Assembly (NCBI GenBank): GCA_905480645.1
Contig: CAJQRC010000026.1
Coordinates: 91,260-155,259, forward strand
Length of the DNA: 64,000 bases
From: an uncultured Tateyamaria sp.
GTDB taxonomy: Bacteria > Pseudomonadota > Alphaproteobacteria > Rhodobacterales > Rhodobacteraceae
Direction of reading: 5' to 3'
Shown here: one piece after another, positions 1 through 9,686 of the stretch
Layout: each line of letters starts with the position of its first letter
Numbering within the stretch: the stretch's first letter is position 1
Notes under the pieces: generated by a model
Seen by the model: only the letters and a program-made list of their open reading frames with translations
What the model was told of the DNA's origin: nothing
Database searches by the model: none
Translations under genes and position numbers: made by a program

Positions 1-1142
1 TCATCTGATAAGAAAGGCGCAAACTCACCTTGGTCCGAAAAGTCAGTTAGTGCTGTAAAAAAGGTTGCTGATTTTATTGAATTATCTTCACGTTGCTTGA
101 GTAAACTTAATGTCAGAGCCAAGGTGGTACCTGCAATGCAATAGCCAATAGCGTTTACCTGTTCTTCGTTGGTGATTACTTTAGCTTCCTGAATAGCAGC
201 CAAATATCCCTCTTCAATATAATCCTCCATTCCCACCCCCGCATAGGCGGCATCAGGGTTCACCCATGACACTACGAACAATGTAAATCCTTGATCAATA
301 ATCCATCTGACTAATGAATTTTGTTCTTTTAGATCAAGAATATAAAATTTATTTATCCAAGGAGGAAACAGCACAACTGGTGTTTCGTGTACCGTTTTTG
401 TGGTAGGCGAATATTGTATGAGTTCCATCATACGATTGCGGAAGACAACCTTACCTATCGTCGTCGCAATGTTACCTCCCAATTTAAAGGCAGTGTCATC
501 TGCTAACTTAACAATTAATTCTCCATTGTTAGCCTCAAGATCTGAGATTAAGTTTTCGAGTCCCTGCACTAAAGACTGACCTTCAGTTGCGACGGCTTTT
601 TCTAACGCGTCTGGGTTAGTTCCTAAAAAATTAGTTGGGCTCATCATATCAACGATTTGACGAGAAAAAAATGCAAGCCTTTGTTTTTCCTTGGCATCCA
701 AATCTGACACATCGTCCATCGCTTTTTCAATCGCTTCAGCATTAATAAAATATTGATTTTTTACGTAACTAAAATAGGGGTGCGTTTTCCAAAGCGGGTT
801 TGAAAAACGCTTGTCTTTGCAGTCTACTTTTAACAGTCCCTCAATTTCCTCAGACACTAAAGTTTTTTGACTTTCAACAAAATGCGTCACCGATTTGGAC
901 CAGTACTGCAACTGGTGCTGTAAAACTTTTGCCGGATCACGAAGCATTTCAGACCAGTATGCTGCAGCGGCCTTGGTAAACATCTCTTGATTCGGCCCGT
1001 CTAAAGCAATGTTATGCGTGCTGCGATGCGTCAAAACGTGGGTTAGACGTTGTGACAGTTCCTCAACTTTAAGTAAGTTACCATTCAATTTATCGAGGTT
1101 TATGTTTGAGACATTACAATCTGAGGTGTCTGTGGTTGTCAT
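1..1142 (-). CDS. phaC: Class I poly(3-hydroxyalkanoate) synthase, partial (C-terminus outside window)
   Basis: Polymerises (R)-3-hydroxyacyl-CoA into PHA at the granule surface. The frame is open from an ATG at 1142 to the left edge, giving about 380 N-terminal residues. The nucleophile motif G-Y-C-I-A-G-T sits near residue 334 and carries the catalytic cysteine in the synthase form of the lipase box. Other family landmarks are the stretch around TPVVLFPPWINKFYILDL and a following SLVRWIIDQGFTLFVVSW. The catalytic Asp and His would lie beyond the edge. A GAGGATG Shine-Dalgarno precedes the ATG. It is divergent from phaZ, the usual synthase/depolymerase pairing. The identity is confident; completeness cannot be judged. 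Confidence 0.93.
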   Translation of the reverse strand, partial: MTTTDTSDCNVSNINLDKLNGNLLKVEELSQRLTHVLTHRSTHNIALDGPNQEMFTKAAAAYWSEMLRDPAKVLQHQLQYWSKSVTHFVESQKTLVSEEIEGLLKVDCKDKRFSNPLWKTHPYFSYVKNQYFINAEAIEKAMDDVSDLDAKEKQRLAFFSRQIVDMMSPTNFLGTNPDALEKAVATEGQSLVQGLENLISDLEANNGELIVKLADDTAFKLGGNIATTIGKVVFRNRMMELIQYSPTTKTVHETPVVLFPPWINKFYILDLKEQNSLVRWIIDQGFTLFVVSWVNPDAAYAGVGMEDYIEEGYLAAIQEAKVITNEEQVNAIGYCIAGTTLALTLSLLKQREDNSIKSATFFTALTDFSDQGEFAPFLSD

Positions 1143-1291
1143 ATTAACATCATCCTCGTAGTGTTTGCATGTGCAGCATTCGACTGCGTTTGTTTGCCGC
1201 ACGTATATGTTCGCATGTTTTAGATGACAAAGCGACAAACCGTCCAAAATGCATAGCGCTTTGGGCCCATGCAGTATGAAGGTAATATTTT
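1143..1291. promoter_or_regulatory. Divergent phaC/phaZ promoter region with TGC-rich repeats
   Basis: The 149-bp gap between divergent phaC and phaZ must hold both promoters. Bases 1162-1200 are rich in TTTGC, TGCAG and CTGC elements, including GCAG and CTGC facing each other at 1173-1187. PhaR repressors of Rhodobacteraceae bind TGC-rich repeats at phaC/phaZ/phaP promoters, so this is a candidate PhaR operator. No phaR gene is in the window and the match is by eye only. Confidence 0.3.
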
Positions 1292-2563
1292 ATGCGTTAC
1301 ATGATGAGCTACGATTTCATGGAAAACATCCGGAACACGAACCAATGGCTTGGCGCGACAGCACAAGCAATCGGCGAATATCCAGCCTTCGCATTTTTTT
1401 CCAATCCTGGGCTAAAATGGGTGCGTGCATGGGGTGAGGTAACGGAACGCACGTTTCAGCGAATTGTGACCAAACCCAACTGGGATATTCATTCATTAAC
1501 TGGCAAAAATAGAGAGGAGTACCGGGTTAATATAGAAACCATTGTTTCAGGCGCTTTTGGCGATCTGATCCACTTTAATGTAGCTGGTCGTAAGACACGT
1601 AATCGGAAAGTTTTACTAGTTGCTCCAATGTCGGGCCACTATGCTACCCTCCTGCGTGCAACAGTGATTTCGTTGCTTCCAGATTGCGAAATATATGTAA
1701 CAGACTGGCACAACGCACGCGACATACCATTAAGCGCAGGAAAGTTCGACGTGGAAGATTATGCATTATATCTAGTTGATTACATGCATCACTTAGGACC
1801 AGACATTCACGTAATTGCAGTATGCCAACCTGCACCTCTGGCGCTGATCGCAACAGCTTACCTCGCAGAACAAGACCCCAGTGCCCAACCGCGCTCGCTT
1901 ACGCTAATCGGTGGGCCTATCGATCCAGATGCCAACGCGACAGACGTTACAGACTTTGGTCATCGCGTAACTATGGGTCAACTTGAAGAAACAATGATCC
2001 AGCATGTCGGGTTTCAATACCCTGGTGTTGGACGGTTAGTATACCCTGGCTTATTACAACTTCAGAGTTTTATATCGATGAATTCAGAAAAACATACTAA
2101 AGCCTTCGCAAATCAAATTAATAAAGTTGCCTGGGGTGAAGTAGATGATCAAGACAAACACAATAAGTTTTACGACGAATATCTTGCTGTAATGGACATG
2201 ACTGCGGAGTTTTACCTATCTACTGTAAAACGTATTTTTAAAAATTCCGAAGTTGCTAAAAATAAATTCACTATAAGGGGCAAATGGGTAGATATTGGCA
2301 AAATCACTACGGTTGCAGTAAAAACAGTAGAAGGCGGCAATGACGATATTTCAGCGCCTGGTCAGTGCGTTGCTGCTCTGGACCTTTGCACTGGACTGTC
2401 TAAGGATAAAAAGGCCAGCCATCTTGAACCTGGAGCAGGGCATTATGGTATTTTTGCAGGCAAGAGTTGGAAAACTAACATTCGACCACTGGTCTTAGAT
2501 TTCATTGATGCTAATCAGCCAAATGTGGACGAGAAAGCTGCAACAAAAAAAAATTTGGTATAA
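1292..2563 (+). CDS. phaZ: Intracellular polyhydroxyalkanoate depolymerase
   Basis: Mobilises stored PHA inside the cell. The 423-residue protein matches the PhaZ family of intracellular depolymerases in length. The motif V-C-Q-P at residues 177-180 contains the cysteine that acts as nucleophile in this family (C178 here). Upstream is the conserved block APMSGHYATLLRATV, and near the C-terminus an EPGAGHYGIFAGKSWK segment carries the catalytic histidine region. There is no signal peptide, as expected for an intracellular enzyme. The ATG at 1292 has GAAGG about ten bases upstream; an ATG at 1301 is a possible alternative. It is transcribed away from phaC. Confidence 0.93.
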   Translation: MRYMMSYDFMENIRNTNQWLGATAQAIGEYPAFAFFSNPGLKWVRAWGEVTERTFQRIVTKPNWDIHSLTGKNREEYRVNIETIVSGAFGDLIHFNVAGRKTRNRKVLLVAPMSGHYATLLRATVISLLPDCEIYVTDWHNARDIPLSAGKFDVEDYALYLVDYMHHLGPDIHVIAVCQPAPLALIATAYLAEQDPSAQPRSLTLIGGPIDPDANATDVTDFGHRVTMGQLEETMIQHVGFQYPGVGRLVYPGLLQLQSFISMNSEKHTKAFANQINKVAWGEVDDQDKHNKFYDEYLAVMDMTAEFYLSTVKRIFKNSEVAKNKFTIRGKWVDIGKITTVAVKTVEGGNDDISAPGQCVAALDLCTGLSKDKKASHLEPGAGHYGIFAGKSWKTNIRPLVLDFIDANQPNVDEKAATKKNLV

Positions 2564-2684
2564 TAACTTCGTTTTTTATTGACCTAATGAAACCAAACCT
2601 AGTTTTTCGATCCAAATGCTGGATTCCGAGTTAAAAAAGAGCCACTTGGACTTTTGAAAAAGGTTAGCGTTTTGAATAAAGTGT

Positions 2685-3563
2685 TCAAATGTGAATATTT
2701 TTAGCAAGCCAAAGATCTAGTAGCTGGAGAACGTCGCTGTTTGGACTGCTGAAAGGTGCACGGCAGGTACCAACAGGAATGCCCATTTTGTTTAACGCGT
2801 GCTTTAATCCAGAAATCACACCAGTCTGCAAAAGAATTTCGATCAACTCATTTGCTTTACCCTGCAGGGTACGGGCGTATTCTATATCGCCGTTTTTTAC
2901 TGCAATTTCTATCTGAAAGTAGAAGTCACCAATCAAATTATATGTAGAACCAATTCCACCATCAGCACCCATTGCAGTAGCACCAAGAAACATCTCATCT
3001 GTGCCAAAATAAAACTTTTTTCCTGGTGCCTTTTGCCTCAATTGCTGAAATTGAAATAAATCATTTGCTGTAAATTTACACCCCGAAATGCGATTATCTT
3101 GCAGCAATGATAATAATTTTTGTGTAGTTAAGTTAGCACCCGTTAAACTAGGTATATTATAAATAATTACAGGCAGATCAGCAGCATCAGCAATAGCTTG
3201 ATAGTATAATCTAATGTCGTCGAAATTATGCTTGTAGTAATAGGGAGGAATAGCAGAGACAGCGTCATAGCCCAGAGACTTCGAGGTTTCAGCAAGAGAT
3301 ACAGCATCAGCAGTTGAGGCAGCGCCAACATGCGCAATTAAAGTACATTTTCCACGCGCATATTCAGCTAGGGCTATCAGTAACTCAGCCCTTTCCTCAC
3401 GACTTTGTAAAATGCTTTCGCCAGTTGATCCACTAGCGTATAAACCGTGCACACCTTTTGACAAAATATAGTCCACTAAAGGAGCAATACCTCTTGGGTT
3501 TACTTTGCCAAGTTCATCGAAGGGAGTAAGAAGTGCCGCAAAAATTGATCCTGAAATTTCCAT
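2685..3563 (-). CDS. nanA: N-acetylneuraminate lyase-like aldolase (DapA/NanA family)
   Basis: Class I aldolase of the DapA superfamily, 292 residues. GSTGE is at residues 45-49, the catalytic tyrosine is in VIIYNIPSLTG (Y135) and the Schiff-base lysine in GCKFTAND (K163). The blocks KFTANDLFQFQQLR and FGTDEMFLGATAMGADGGIGSTYN resemble sialate lyase (NanA) more than dihydrodipicolinate synthase. Expected reaction: cleavage of N-acetylneuraminate to N-acetylmannosamine and pyruvate. No nan kinase, epimerase or SiaPQM transporter is nearby, so the substrate is inferred. The ATG at 3563 has an AAGGGTGG Shine-Dalgarno. A related 2-keto-3-deoxy acid aldolase role cannot be excluded. Confidence 0.75.
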   Translation of the reverse strand: MEISGSIFAALLTPFDELGKVNPRGIAPLVDYILSKGVHGLYASGSTGESILQSREERAELLIALAEYARGKCTLIAHVGAASTADAVSLAETSKSLGYDAVSAIPPYYYKHNFDDIRLYYQAIADAADLPVIIYNIPSLTGANLTTQKLLSLLQDNRISGCKFTANDLFQFQQLRQKAPGKKFYFGTDEMFLGATAMGADGGIGSTYNLIGDFYFQIEIAVKNGDIEYARTLQGKANELIEILLQTGVISGLKHALNKMGIPVGTCRAPFSSPNSDVLQLLDLWLAKNIHI

Positions 3564-3676
3564 TAACCACCCTTATCCATTAACTGCCCTTGCGAATTTT
3601 CTTATACTCAACTGAAAAAACCTCAGGACTCATCCACCAATTATAATATTTTTTAGATAACAAAATACTATATAAT

Positions 3677-4435
3677 TCAAATTTTAATTAACGATCTTGA
3701 TATTTCCTCAACGGCGCTTTCAATCAATTCTAAGCAGGATTTATCAGAAAACCGATGATCTGCATCCTTAACCAAGCTCAAACGCATATCAGGACATTCG
3801 GCATGGTTTAGCAGTTTTATGGCAGTTTCAGTGCTAACAGCAGTGTCAGCGGTACCTTGCAAACATCGCACAGGAAAAGGTAAATTAAGGGGTTCGCGTA
3901 AAACAAGATTTTCACGACCGTCCTGAATTAAACGGCTAGTGATAAAATATGTATCCATGTACTCGGACTGGATAGCAATCTTTCCCTCACGCGTAAGCAG
4001 TTTTTTCTGGTCGTTTGTGAATAACGACCAATAACTGTCTTCGGTAAAGTCAGGTGCAGCAGCGATTGTTACAAGACCAGCGATGCGTTCGGGCTTTGAA
4101 CGACTAAACAGTAATGCTTGCCAACCACCCATTGAGCTACCAACAACAATCAGTTTTCCTTGGGTCAGTGCGGCCAGAATCTCGCGAGTATCCTCAGCCC
4201 AATCACCAATGCATCCATCTTCAAAAGCACCAGAACTTTCACCGTGTCCAGAATAATCAAAGCGTAAGAACGCCAGGCCCCGTTTCTTGCACCACTCTTC
4301 AAGATGGAGAGCTTTCGTTCCATTCATATCAGATTTTAATCCACCAAGGAAAACCACACACGGACCTTCCCCAGCAGAGATGTGGTAAGCTAATTTACGG
4401 TGTTGAGGGGTAGCTAAATACTGCGGCAAACTCAT
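3677..4435 (-). CDS. Alpha/beta hydrolase, ABHD10-like serine esterase
   Basis: Serine hydrolase of the alpha/beta fold, about 252 residues. The nucleophile elbow is G-S-S-M-G-G near residue 101, the oxyanion region is FLGGLKSDMNGTKA, the acid is probably the Asp in LQGTADTAV, and the histidine lies in KDADHRFS close to the C-terminus. The FLGGLKSDM...FLRFDYSGHGES pattern resembles mitochondrial ABHD10 (an acyl-protein thioesterase) and its alphaproteobacterial relatives. The start was set at the ATG at 4435 because GGAG lies six bases upstream; the GTG two codons earlier overlaps that site. It follows the nanA-like gene's orientation but is 110 bp away. The natural substrate is unknown. Confidence 0.75.
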   Translation of the reverse strand: MSLPQYLATPQHRKLAYHISAGEGPCVVFLGGLKSDMNGTKALHLEEWCKKRGLAFLRFDYSGHGESSGAFEDGCIGDWAEDTREILAALTQGKLIVVGSSMGGWQALLFSRSKPERIAGLVTIAAAPDFTEDSYWSLFTNDQKKLLTREGKIAIQSEYMDTYFITSRLIQDGRENLVLREPLNLPFPVRCLQGTADTAVSTETAIKLLNHAECPDMRLSLVKDADHRFSDKSCLELIESAVEEISRSLIKI

Positions 4436-4818
4436 TATCACTCCGGTTTTGATACCGCTGGAGAATGCGATGAGTTTTGCCTTCTGTAAATGCTATACTA
4501 AAAAGAACAGACACGATATCGAGATAAATCCATGCGCTGCCTTTCCTAAACGATACAAAGTTGGGTTTGGTATTTCCAGCTATAATCATCCGAATATATC
4601 CTAAAAAATGAATACCATCGGCGCAGCACACTATAGATAAAATTAATCTGCTATCGCTGGGTGATTATTTTAGAACAAATTTCTTTTATGACTGGTATCA
4701 CAGAACTTTTAACAACATATAGTCAACGAAACACTTGCATTTTATGCAGTTGAGCAGTGGATTAGGTGAAAATTTTAAAGTTTACTCGAACTGCTGACTG
4801 AAAGCGACATGTTACTAC
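4436..4818. other. AT-rich intergenic stretch, no supported gene
   Basis: About 380 bases between the ABHD10-like hydrolase and the small 70-residue gene. Short reading frames here lack a ribosome binding site and any recognisable family pattern. It presumably holds the promoter of the hydrolase. I see no hairpin followed by a T-run. Confidence 0.5.
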
Positions 4819-5031
4819 CTAGCCTCCAATGTATATACCGTTAGAAGGGCGGTAGAAATTTTTTTGATTGTGAAGACGACCTAACAATTCATGGATTTCA
4901 CGAACATTTTGTTTTTCCATAGGCTTTTTCTTTACTTCCTGGGTCTTAGCCAACTTCGAAGCACGCAATGCGTCTTCGATAATAGTCATATCTGATACTG
5001 ATAATTCAAATTTTGTGTTGAACTTTGCCAT
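4819..5031 (-). CDS. Small conserved protein of unknown function
   Basis: A 70-residue soluble protein with a charged middle. The pattern FELSVSDMTIIEDALR ... REIHELLGRLHNQKNFYRP predicts two helices with a linker rich in lysine. The same layout (hydrophobic strand, I-E-x-A-L helix, then a leucine/arginine helix ending L-L-x-R-L) occurs in the 78-residue protein at 52560-52796, suggesting one family. The ATG start is preceded by a GGAGAG sequence (on the minus strand), which supports expression. No function is known to me. It is divergent from thrS. Confidence 0.6.
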   Translation of the reverse strand: MAKFNTKFELSVSDMTIIEDALRASKLAKTQEVKKKPMEKQNVREIHELLGRLHNQKNFYRPSNGIYIGG

Positions 5032-5130
5032 AAGACGCTCTCCATTATCGTATTTTCGACTTTAATATAAGTTTACAGCCCCATGTCCAGAAAAAAATGT
5101 CGATTTTGGATTAAAAAACGGCGTTTTTGT

Positions 5131-5148
5131 AGTATACGATTGTATACT
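5131..5148. repeat. Perfect palindrome upstream of thrS (possible operator)
   Basis: AGTATAC-GATT-GTATACT is a perfect 7+4+7 inverted repeat. It lies 155 bases before the thrS start and about 100 bases before the divergent small gene. A second AT-rich inverted repeat (AAAAACG/CGTTTTT) is next to it at 5114-5128. The size and GTATAC core resemble GntR-type operators, but no regulator gene is adjacent, so the function is inferred. Confidence 0.3.
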
Positions 5149-5302
5149 GAATTGCCTGTTTATTAAGTTTTGTCGAATTTATTATAGAAATCCAATTCCA
5201 AGCCCAACATGACTTGACGACTTGCGCGCAGACTGCCACATCGCAATGATTATAACCCGCAACCGGGCGTTCCGTGGGCGCCAAACTGACGAGGATATCT
5301 GT

Positions 5303-7249
5303 ATGACACAAATTTCTCTTACCTTTCCCGATGGCAGTGCTCGTAAGTACAATGCTGGGATTACCCCAGCTGTAATTGCAAATAACATCTCCAAATCCCT
5401 ATCAAAAAAGGCTGTGAGTGCTACCGTCAATGGACAGCACTGGGATCTTGCTTGGCCCATCGAAACTGATGCGCAATTCGCCATTCACACGATGGCAGAC
5501 GAAGAACAGGCAAACGAACTCGTACGCCACGATTTAGCGCACATTATGGCTCGAGCAGTGCAAGAAATCTGGCCTGAAACTCAGGTCACCATTGGTCCAG
5601 TAATTCAAGATGGTTGGTACTATGACTTTGATCGTGTTGAACATTTTACTCCCGAAGATCTTAACCTGATCGAGAAAAAGATGAGGGAAATTATCAATAA
5701 GCGAGAACAAATTCGCACTGAGATATGGCCTCGGGATAAGGCAGTTCAATATTATAAAGATCGAGGCGAACCCTATAAAGTTGAACTCATCAATAGTATT
5801 CCGGGCGATGAAGCCCTTCGCATGTACTGGCACGGCGAATGGCAAGATTTATGTCGCGGCCCACATTTGCAACACATCGGTCAAGTGCCAAGTGACGCAT
5901 TTAAATTGATGTCGATTGCTGGTGCTTATTGGCGCGGTGACAGCACACGCCCTATGTTACAGCGAATTTATGGTGTCGGGTTTACTGGTAAAGAAAAACT
6001 TCGTGCTCACCTCAATATGTTAGAGGAAGCGGCCAAGCGTGATCATCGCAAATTAGGCCGTGAGATGAACCTGTTCCACATGCAAGAAGAAGCCCCAGGG
6101 CAGATTTTTTGGCACCCCAACGGTTGGACAATCTACACTTCACTTCAAGACTATATGCGCCGCAAGCAGCGCGTAGGAGGATATCAAGAGATTAATACAC
6201 CTCAAGTCGTAGCCCGTAAACTTTGGGAAGCATCGGGGCATTGGGACAAATATCAAGAGCACATGTTTATAGTAGAAGTTGAAGAAGAGCATGCAAAAGA
6301 GAAGGCAATCAATGCCCTCAAACCAATGAACTGTCCTTGCCACGTGCAAGTGTTCAACCAAGGTCTTAAATCATATCGCGATTTACCTTTAAGGATAGCA
6401 GAATTTGGCTCATGCTCTAGGTACGAACCGTCTGGAGCTTTGCATGGTATCATGAGGGTCCGCGGCTTCACTCAAGATGATGCTCACATATTCTGCACGC
6501 AGGATCAAATCCAAGCAGAATGTGCTCGGTTCATTAATTTTCTCGCAGATGTCTACAATGATCTTGGGTTCCATGATTTTGAGATCAAATTCGCCACACG
6601 TCCAGAAAACCGAGTTGGGTCAGACGAAAGCTGGGATCATGTGGAGGGTGCGCTAGAGGCAGCCATCAGGGCCACTGACCGTAGTTACACACTTGAACCG
6701 GGAGATGGTGCATTTTATGGGCCCAAGTTAGACTTTTATTTAACAGACGCCATCGGTCGTGTCTGGCAGTGTGGAACATTTCAGGTGGACCCAAACCTTC
6801 CTGAACGACTGGGGGCCTCTTACATCGCGCCCGACGGCTCCAAAAAACGTCCTTACATGCTACACCGTGCCGCACTAGGCTCGTTCGAACGCTTCATTGG
6901 CATATTAATCGAAGAACATGCAGGCCGGCTTCCATTTTGGCTAGCCCCACGACAAGTTGTTGTAACTTCAATAACTTCAGAGGCAGAAGACTACGTACAT
7001 GAAGTGGTGGAAAAGTTACTTGCCGTAGGCGTGCGAGCAGAACCGGACACTCGCAACGAAAAAATCAACTACAAGGTACGCGAGCATTCGGTTGCAAAAG
7101 TAACTGTTATTTTAGCTGTCGGAGCGCGTGAAGTTGAAAATAGAACCGTATCTATCCGCCGTTTAGGCGACAAAACTACTAAAGTTGAAACATTGGATGC
7201 AGTCATTGCGGACTTAAATTTAGAGGCTATGCCACCAGATTTAAGATAA
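5303..7249 (+). CDS. thrS: Threonyl-tRNA synthetase
   Basis: Charges tRNA-Thr. The protein is 648 residues, full length for the bacterial enzyme. Domain order: N-terminal TGS domain (residues 1-60), second additional editing domain with [10 protein letters not shown], class II catalytic core, and C-terminal anticodon-binding domain starting at [11 protein letters not shown]. The zinc-binding cysteine region is [11 protein letters not shown], and the class II motif 3 region is [23 protein letters not shown]. The frame is open further upstream to 5222, but the ATG at 5303 has a GAGGA Shine-Dalgarno and gives the canonical [11 protein letters not shown] start. It is a single-gene unit. Confidence 0.97.
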   Translation: MTQISLTFPDGSARKYNAGITPAVIANNISKSLSKKAVSATVNGQHWDLAWPIETDAQFAIHTMADEEQANELVRHDLAHIMARAVQEIWPETQVTIGPVIQDGWYYDFDRVEHFTPEDLNLIEKKMREIINKREQIRTEIWPRDKAVQYYKDRGEPYKVELINSIPGDEALRMYWHGEWQDLCRGPHLQHIGQVPSDAFKLMSIAGAYWRGDSTRPMLQRIYGVGFTGKEKLRAHLNMLEEAAKRDHRKLGREMNLFHMQEEAPGQIFWHPNGWTIYTSLQDYMRRKQRVGGYQEINTPQVVARKLWEASGHWDKYQEHMFIVEVEEEHAKEKAINALKPMNCPCHVQVFNQGLKSYRDLPLRIAEFGSCSRYEPSGALHGIMRVRGFTQDDAHIFCTQDQIQAECARFINFLADVYNDLGFHDFEIKFATRPENRVGSDESWDHVEGALEAAIRATDRSYTLEPGDGAFYGPKLDFYLTDAIGRVWQCGTFQVDPNLPERLGASYIAPDGSKKRPYMLHRAALGSFERFIGILIEEHAGRLPFWLAPRQVVVTSITSEAEDYVHEVVEKLLAVGVRAEPDTRNEKINYKVREHSVAKVTVILAVGAREVENRTVSIRRLGDKTTKVETLDAVIADLNLEAMPPDLR

Positions 7250-7427
7250 TTCAGAATTTTTGATACTTTAGAAAGTGAAATACTAATTACTGGGAGTGCT
7301 TTTCAGGATAGGAAAGGGAGTATCATCTTTTAAAAACAATTTATAAGCTGCTTATTGATCATAAGTTTGGGCCATTAGGTAATGGGTATATCGATACGCA
7401 TGTTTTTGAGCGGTGTGTAGTGTACAT

Positions 7428-7745
7428 TCAGCTGATCCCGAAAGCTGCCCGTACGTCTTTATTCCACCCGAGGTAAAGCTGTATACCGTCAACGATTAAC
7501 GGACGCTTCATTATGGTAGGATGCTCCATAAGAAGAGTTGTAGGTGGTACTTTTCGCTGGCTCTCATTTAATCTATGCCATGTCGTAGACCTAGTATTTA
7601 TTAATGCTCCATTAAACTGAGCATAAGCTTTCATCAATATTTCAACTGGTATACCTTGATCTCTCACATCAAAAAATTCTACTTGACCCAATAGCTTCAA
7701 CGCGGTGCGACAAGTGTCGCAGGTTTTCAAACCATAAAGTTGCAC
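7428..7745 (-). CDS. ArsC/Spx-family thioredoxin-fold protein
   Basis: A 105-residue protein of the ArsC/Spx/YffB superfamily. The N-terminal CDTC motif (residues 9-12) is in the position of the redox or catalytic cysteine. The C-terminal half has the family signature HPTIMKRPLIVDG. True arsenate reductases have CX5R after the cysteine. Here the CxxC and small size fit the YffB/Spx-like branch, whose role in proteobacteria is not settled. The start is a GTG with GAGGTG upstream. It converges with thrS. Confidence 0.75.
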   Translation of the reverse strand: MQLYGLKTCDTCRTALKLLGQVEFFDVRDQGIPVEILMKAYAQFNGALINTRSTTWHRLNESQRKVPPTTLLMEHPTIMKRPLIVDGIQLYLGWNKDVRAAFGIS

Positions 7746-7927
7746 AGCATCACCTCAGATTCATATTGCATCAAGCGACATTTAGCCTCGTTTGCATTCA
7801 CAGTGTCTTGAATTTTTCAGTAATTGATCAATTTTTAAATTAATAGCAGAGTTATTTTAATAGAAAAAAGATTCGTTATGGTAGTAAGGTCTTATCATAG
7901 GGACTAAGGTAGAAGGAGGTGGATATT

Positions 7928-8137
7928 ATGCCAACTGGTACGGTAAAATGGTTTAACACCGCAAAAGGCTATGGTTTCATCGCACCTGAAGGTGGAGGAA
8001 ACGATATATTTGTTCACATATCAGCTGTCGAACAATCTGGTCTTACGGGCCTCGCCGACAATCAAAAAGTGAATTTTGAACTTGCAGAAGGACGCGATGG
8101 GCGCGAAATGGCTAGCGATCTTAAGATACTAGAGTAA
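7928..8137 (+). CDS. cspA: Cold shock domain protein
   Basis: A 69-residue single-domain CSD protein that binds single-stranded RNA/DNA. The RNP1 motif is KGYGFIAPEG and RNP2 is DIFVHISAV. The ATG at 7928 follows a very strong AAGGAGGTG Shine-Dalgarno (7913-7921). An in-frame upstream codon at 7919 overlaps that site and is unlikely to be used. Whether it is cold-inducible cannot be read from the sequence. It is monocistronic, with a long gap after it. Confidence 0.93.
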   Translation: MPTGTVKWFNTAKGYGFIAPEGGGNDIFVHISAVEQSGLTGLADNQKVNFELAEGRDGREMASDLKILE

Positions 8138-8780
8138 CCACTTTTGATATTTTGTGCTTCTAACCAAGAACCAAAATTTAATAACGTTGTCTCTACTACA
8201 ATTATGTTAACCGACCATTTAGCTATTGTCGTTACCACTTTAAGTTTTACGGACAAGAAAAATATTCCTTAAATTAGCTTCTATTTTCTGTGATTGTTTT
8301 AGTAGTAGAACCCGCCTTATATCGATATTTATAACTCTAAATAGGTCGAAGCGATTTTGAATTTAAGAGCGGTTATTTTTTGGAATTACCACTCAATGAT
8401 ATGGACTATAGGCGAGGGAACTTTGAATGTTCATGGTAACCTACCCATACTTAGAACGGCCCAGGTAATCCTTGGCATTGTGCTATTGGGGTGTGGGATT
8501 ATTGTGAATTAGTTGGGCAAATGCTCAATTTGGACAGTCACCCGACTATATGGCGCATGGAACATCACTCACTGACGTAAGTGGAAACCGTTTGGAATTT
8601 TAAAAATTTATTTTTGGGACCGACAAAGAAAAAGTATTTTTCATTCAATATTCTAACCACAAAGCATTCTTAGATCATGTACATAAGTGGACTATTATTT
8701 TTATTTAGAAGGACGCCGTGCTGCCAGATGGATAGCAGACTAGTAAACATACAAAGCATAAACATCTTCATAAAATAAGG
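8138..8780. other. 643-bp intergenic region with one possible gene remnant
   Basis: No intact gene was found between cspA and thyX. Frames are interrupted throughout. A short protein-like segment at 8604-8708 is listed separately as a possible pseudogene. The rest is AT-rich without a recognisable RNA motif or terminator. Confidence 0.5.
8604..8708 (+). pseudogene. Possible decayed DUF1330-like gene fragment
   Basis: One frame reads F-G-T-D-K-E-K-V-F-F-I-Q-Y-S-N-H-K-A-F-L-D before a stop at 8706. It is bounded upstream by another stop at 8601. The pattern (hydrophobic strand, Y-S-x-x-K-A-F-L) resembles the 'ValGluTyrProSer..AlaPheLeu' strand-helix of DUF1330/ABM-type ferredoxin-fold proteins. 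An intact DUF1330 gene lies at 53874-54200. The match is short and judged by eye, so this is tentative. Confidence 0.25.
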
Positions 8781-9686
8781 TCAGCCTATAATTTCTTTGA
8801 ATTCCCGCCATTCTCCTTTGGACATACCCGACGTTTCCTGAGTAACGTCTTCACCTTTCAGCATCCGCCGTACACACTTCAGAGCTTTGCCAGACATCGT
8901 TGCGCCACCAAGTCGATAGTCCTCAAACGCTCCATAAGCTGCCGGAACCCAATCCTTCACTAATTTACAGATCATATCAGCGTAGACTCGGATCTCATAT
9001 TGAGCATGGTTATCTGCACGAAGCCGCAAAAAGTGAAATAGGTTGTGAAGGTCTACTTTCCAATACCATTGAGTGTAGATGTTAGCAGGGAGGTTCATCC
9101 TTGCTAACTCCCGCGCAAGACCAGATTGGCCATCATCTGAGATCATTTCTTCATAATGATCATAAGACCGGTTACTATCTGCTTTTAATATTTCAAGCAC
9201 GCGAGCGGCCTCCACTCCTTCAAGGGTAGTGCCCCTCCCTTGATTGTTCACAACAGATTGCGCCGCCAATGCTTCTGGTTCAGGGATATAGAACTCACGA
9301 TCTAGTATTGAATAACGAGCAGAATACTCATTTACATTAGCAGTACGGTGCCTAATCCACTGACGTGCAACAAAAACAGGTAATTTAACATGCAATTTAA
9401 TCTCACACATCTCAAACGGTGTTGAGTGCCAATGACGCATGAGGTAACGAATCAAACCTTCATCATTTTGAACGGATTTGGTACCTTTTCCGTAAGACAC
9501 CCGTGCCGCCTGACAGATCGCGGCGTCGTCACCCATATAATCAATAATACGAATAAACCCATGATCTAAAACTTCGTGGACCTTGTATAGATGCGTTTCC
9601 ATTCCAGGCACAGTAGCCCGTAAGGTTGTCTGAGGATGATTCCGTTGAGTATCAATTTCGGCAATCTGTTCGGGGCTAAGCTGCAT
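8781..9686 (-). CDS. thyX: FAD-dependent thymidylate synthase
   Basis: Makes dTMP from dUMP using methylene-THF and FAD, replacing ThyA. The 301-residue protein carries the ThyX signature [14 protein letters not shown] (RHRx7S form) in its middle. The conserved region [22 protein letters not shown] also fits the family. The ATG at 9686 has AAGGA eight bases upstream and was preferred over a TTG six codons earlier. No thyA was seen in the window, so this may be the sole dTMP source. It stands alone between two long gaps. Confidence 0.95.
   Translation of the reverse strand: MQLSPEQIAEIDTQRNHPQTTLRATVPGMETHLYKVHEVLDHGFIRIIDYMGDDAAICQAARVSYGKGTKSVQNDEGLIRYLMRHWHSTPFEMCEIKLHVKLPVFVARQWIRHRTANVNEYSARYSILDREFYIPEPEALAAQSVVNNQGRGTTLEGVEAARVLEILKADSNRSYDHYEEMISDDGQSGLARELARMNLPANIYTQWYWKVDLHNLFHFLRLRADNHAQYEIRVYADMICKLVKDWVPAAYGAFEDYRLGGATMSGKALKCVRRMLKGEDVTQETSGMSKGEWREFKEIIG

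Noticed and set aside
5222..5302. Longer thrS start at 5222
   Set aside because: The extra residues do not match the TGS domain, and the ATG at 5303 has a GAGGA ribosome binding site and the canonical start.
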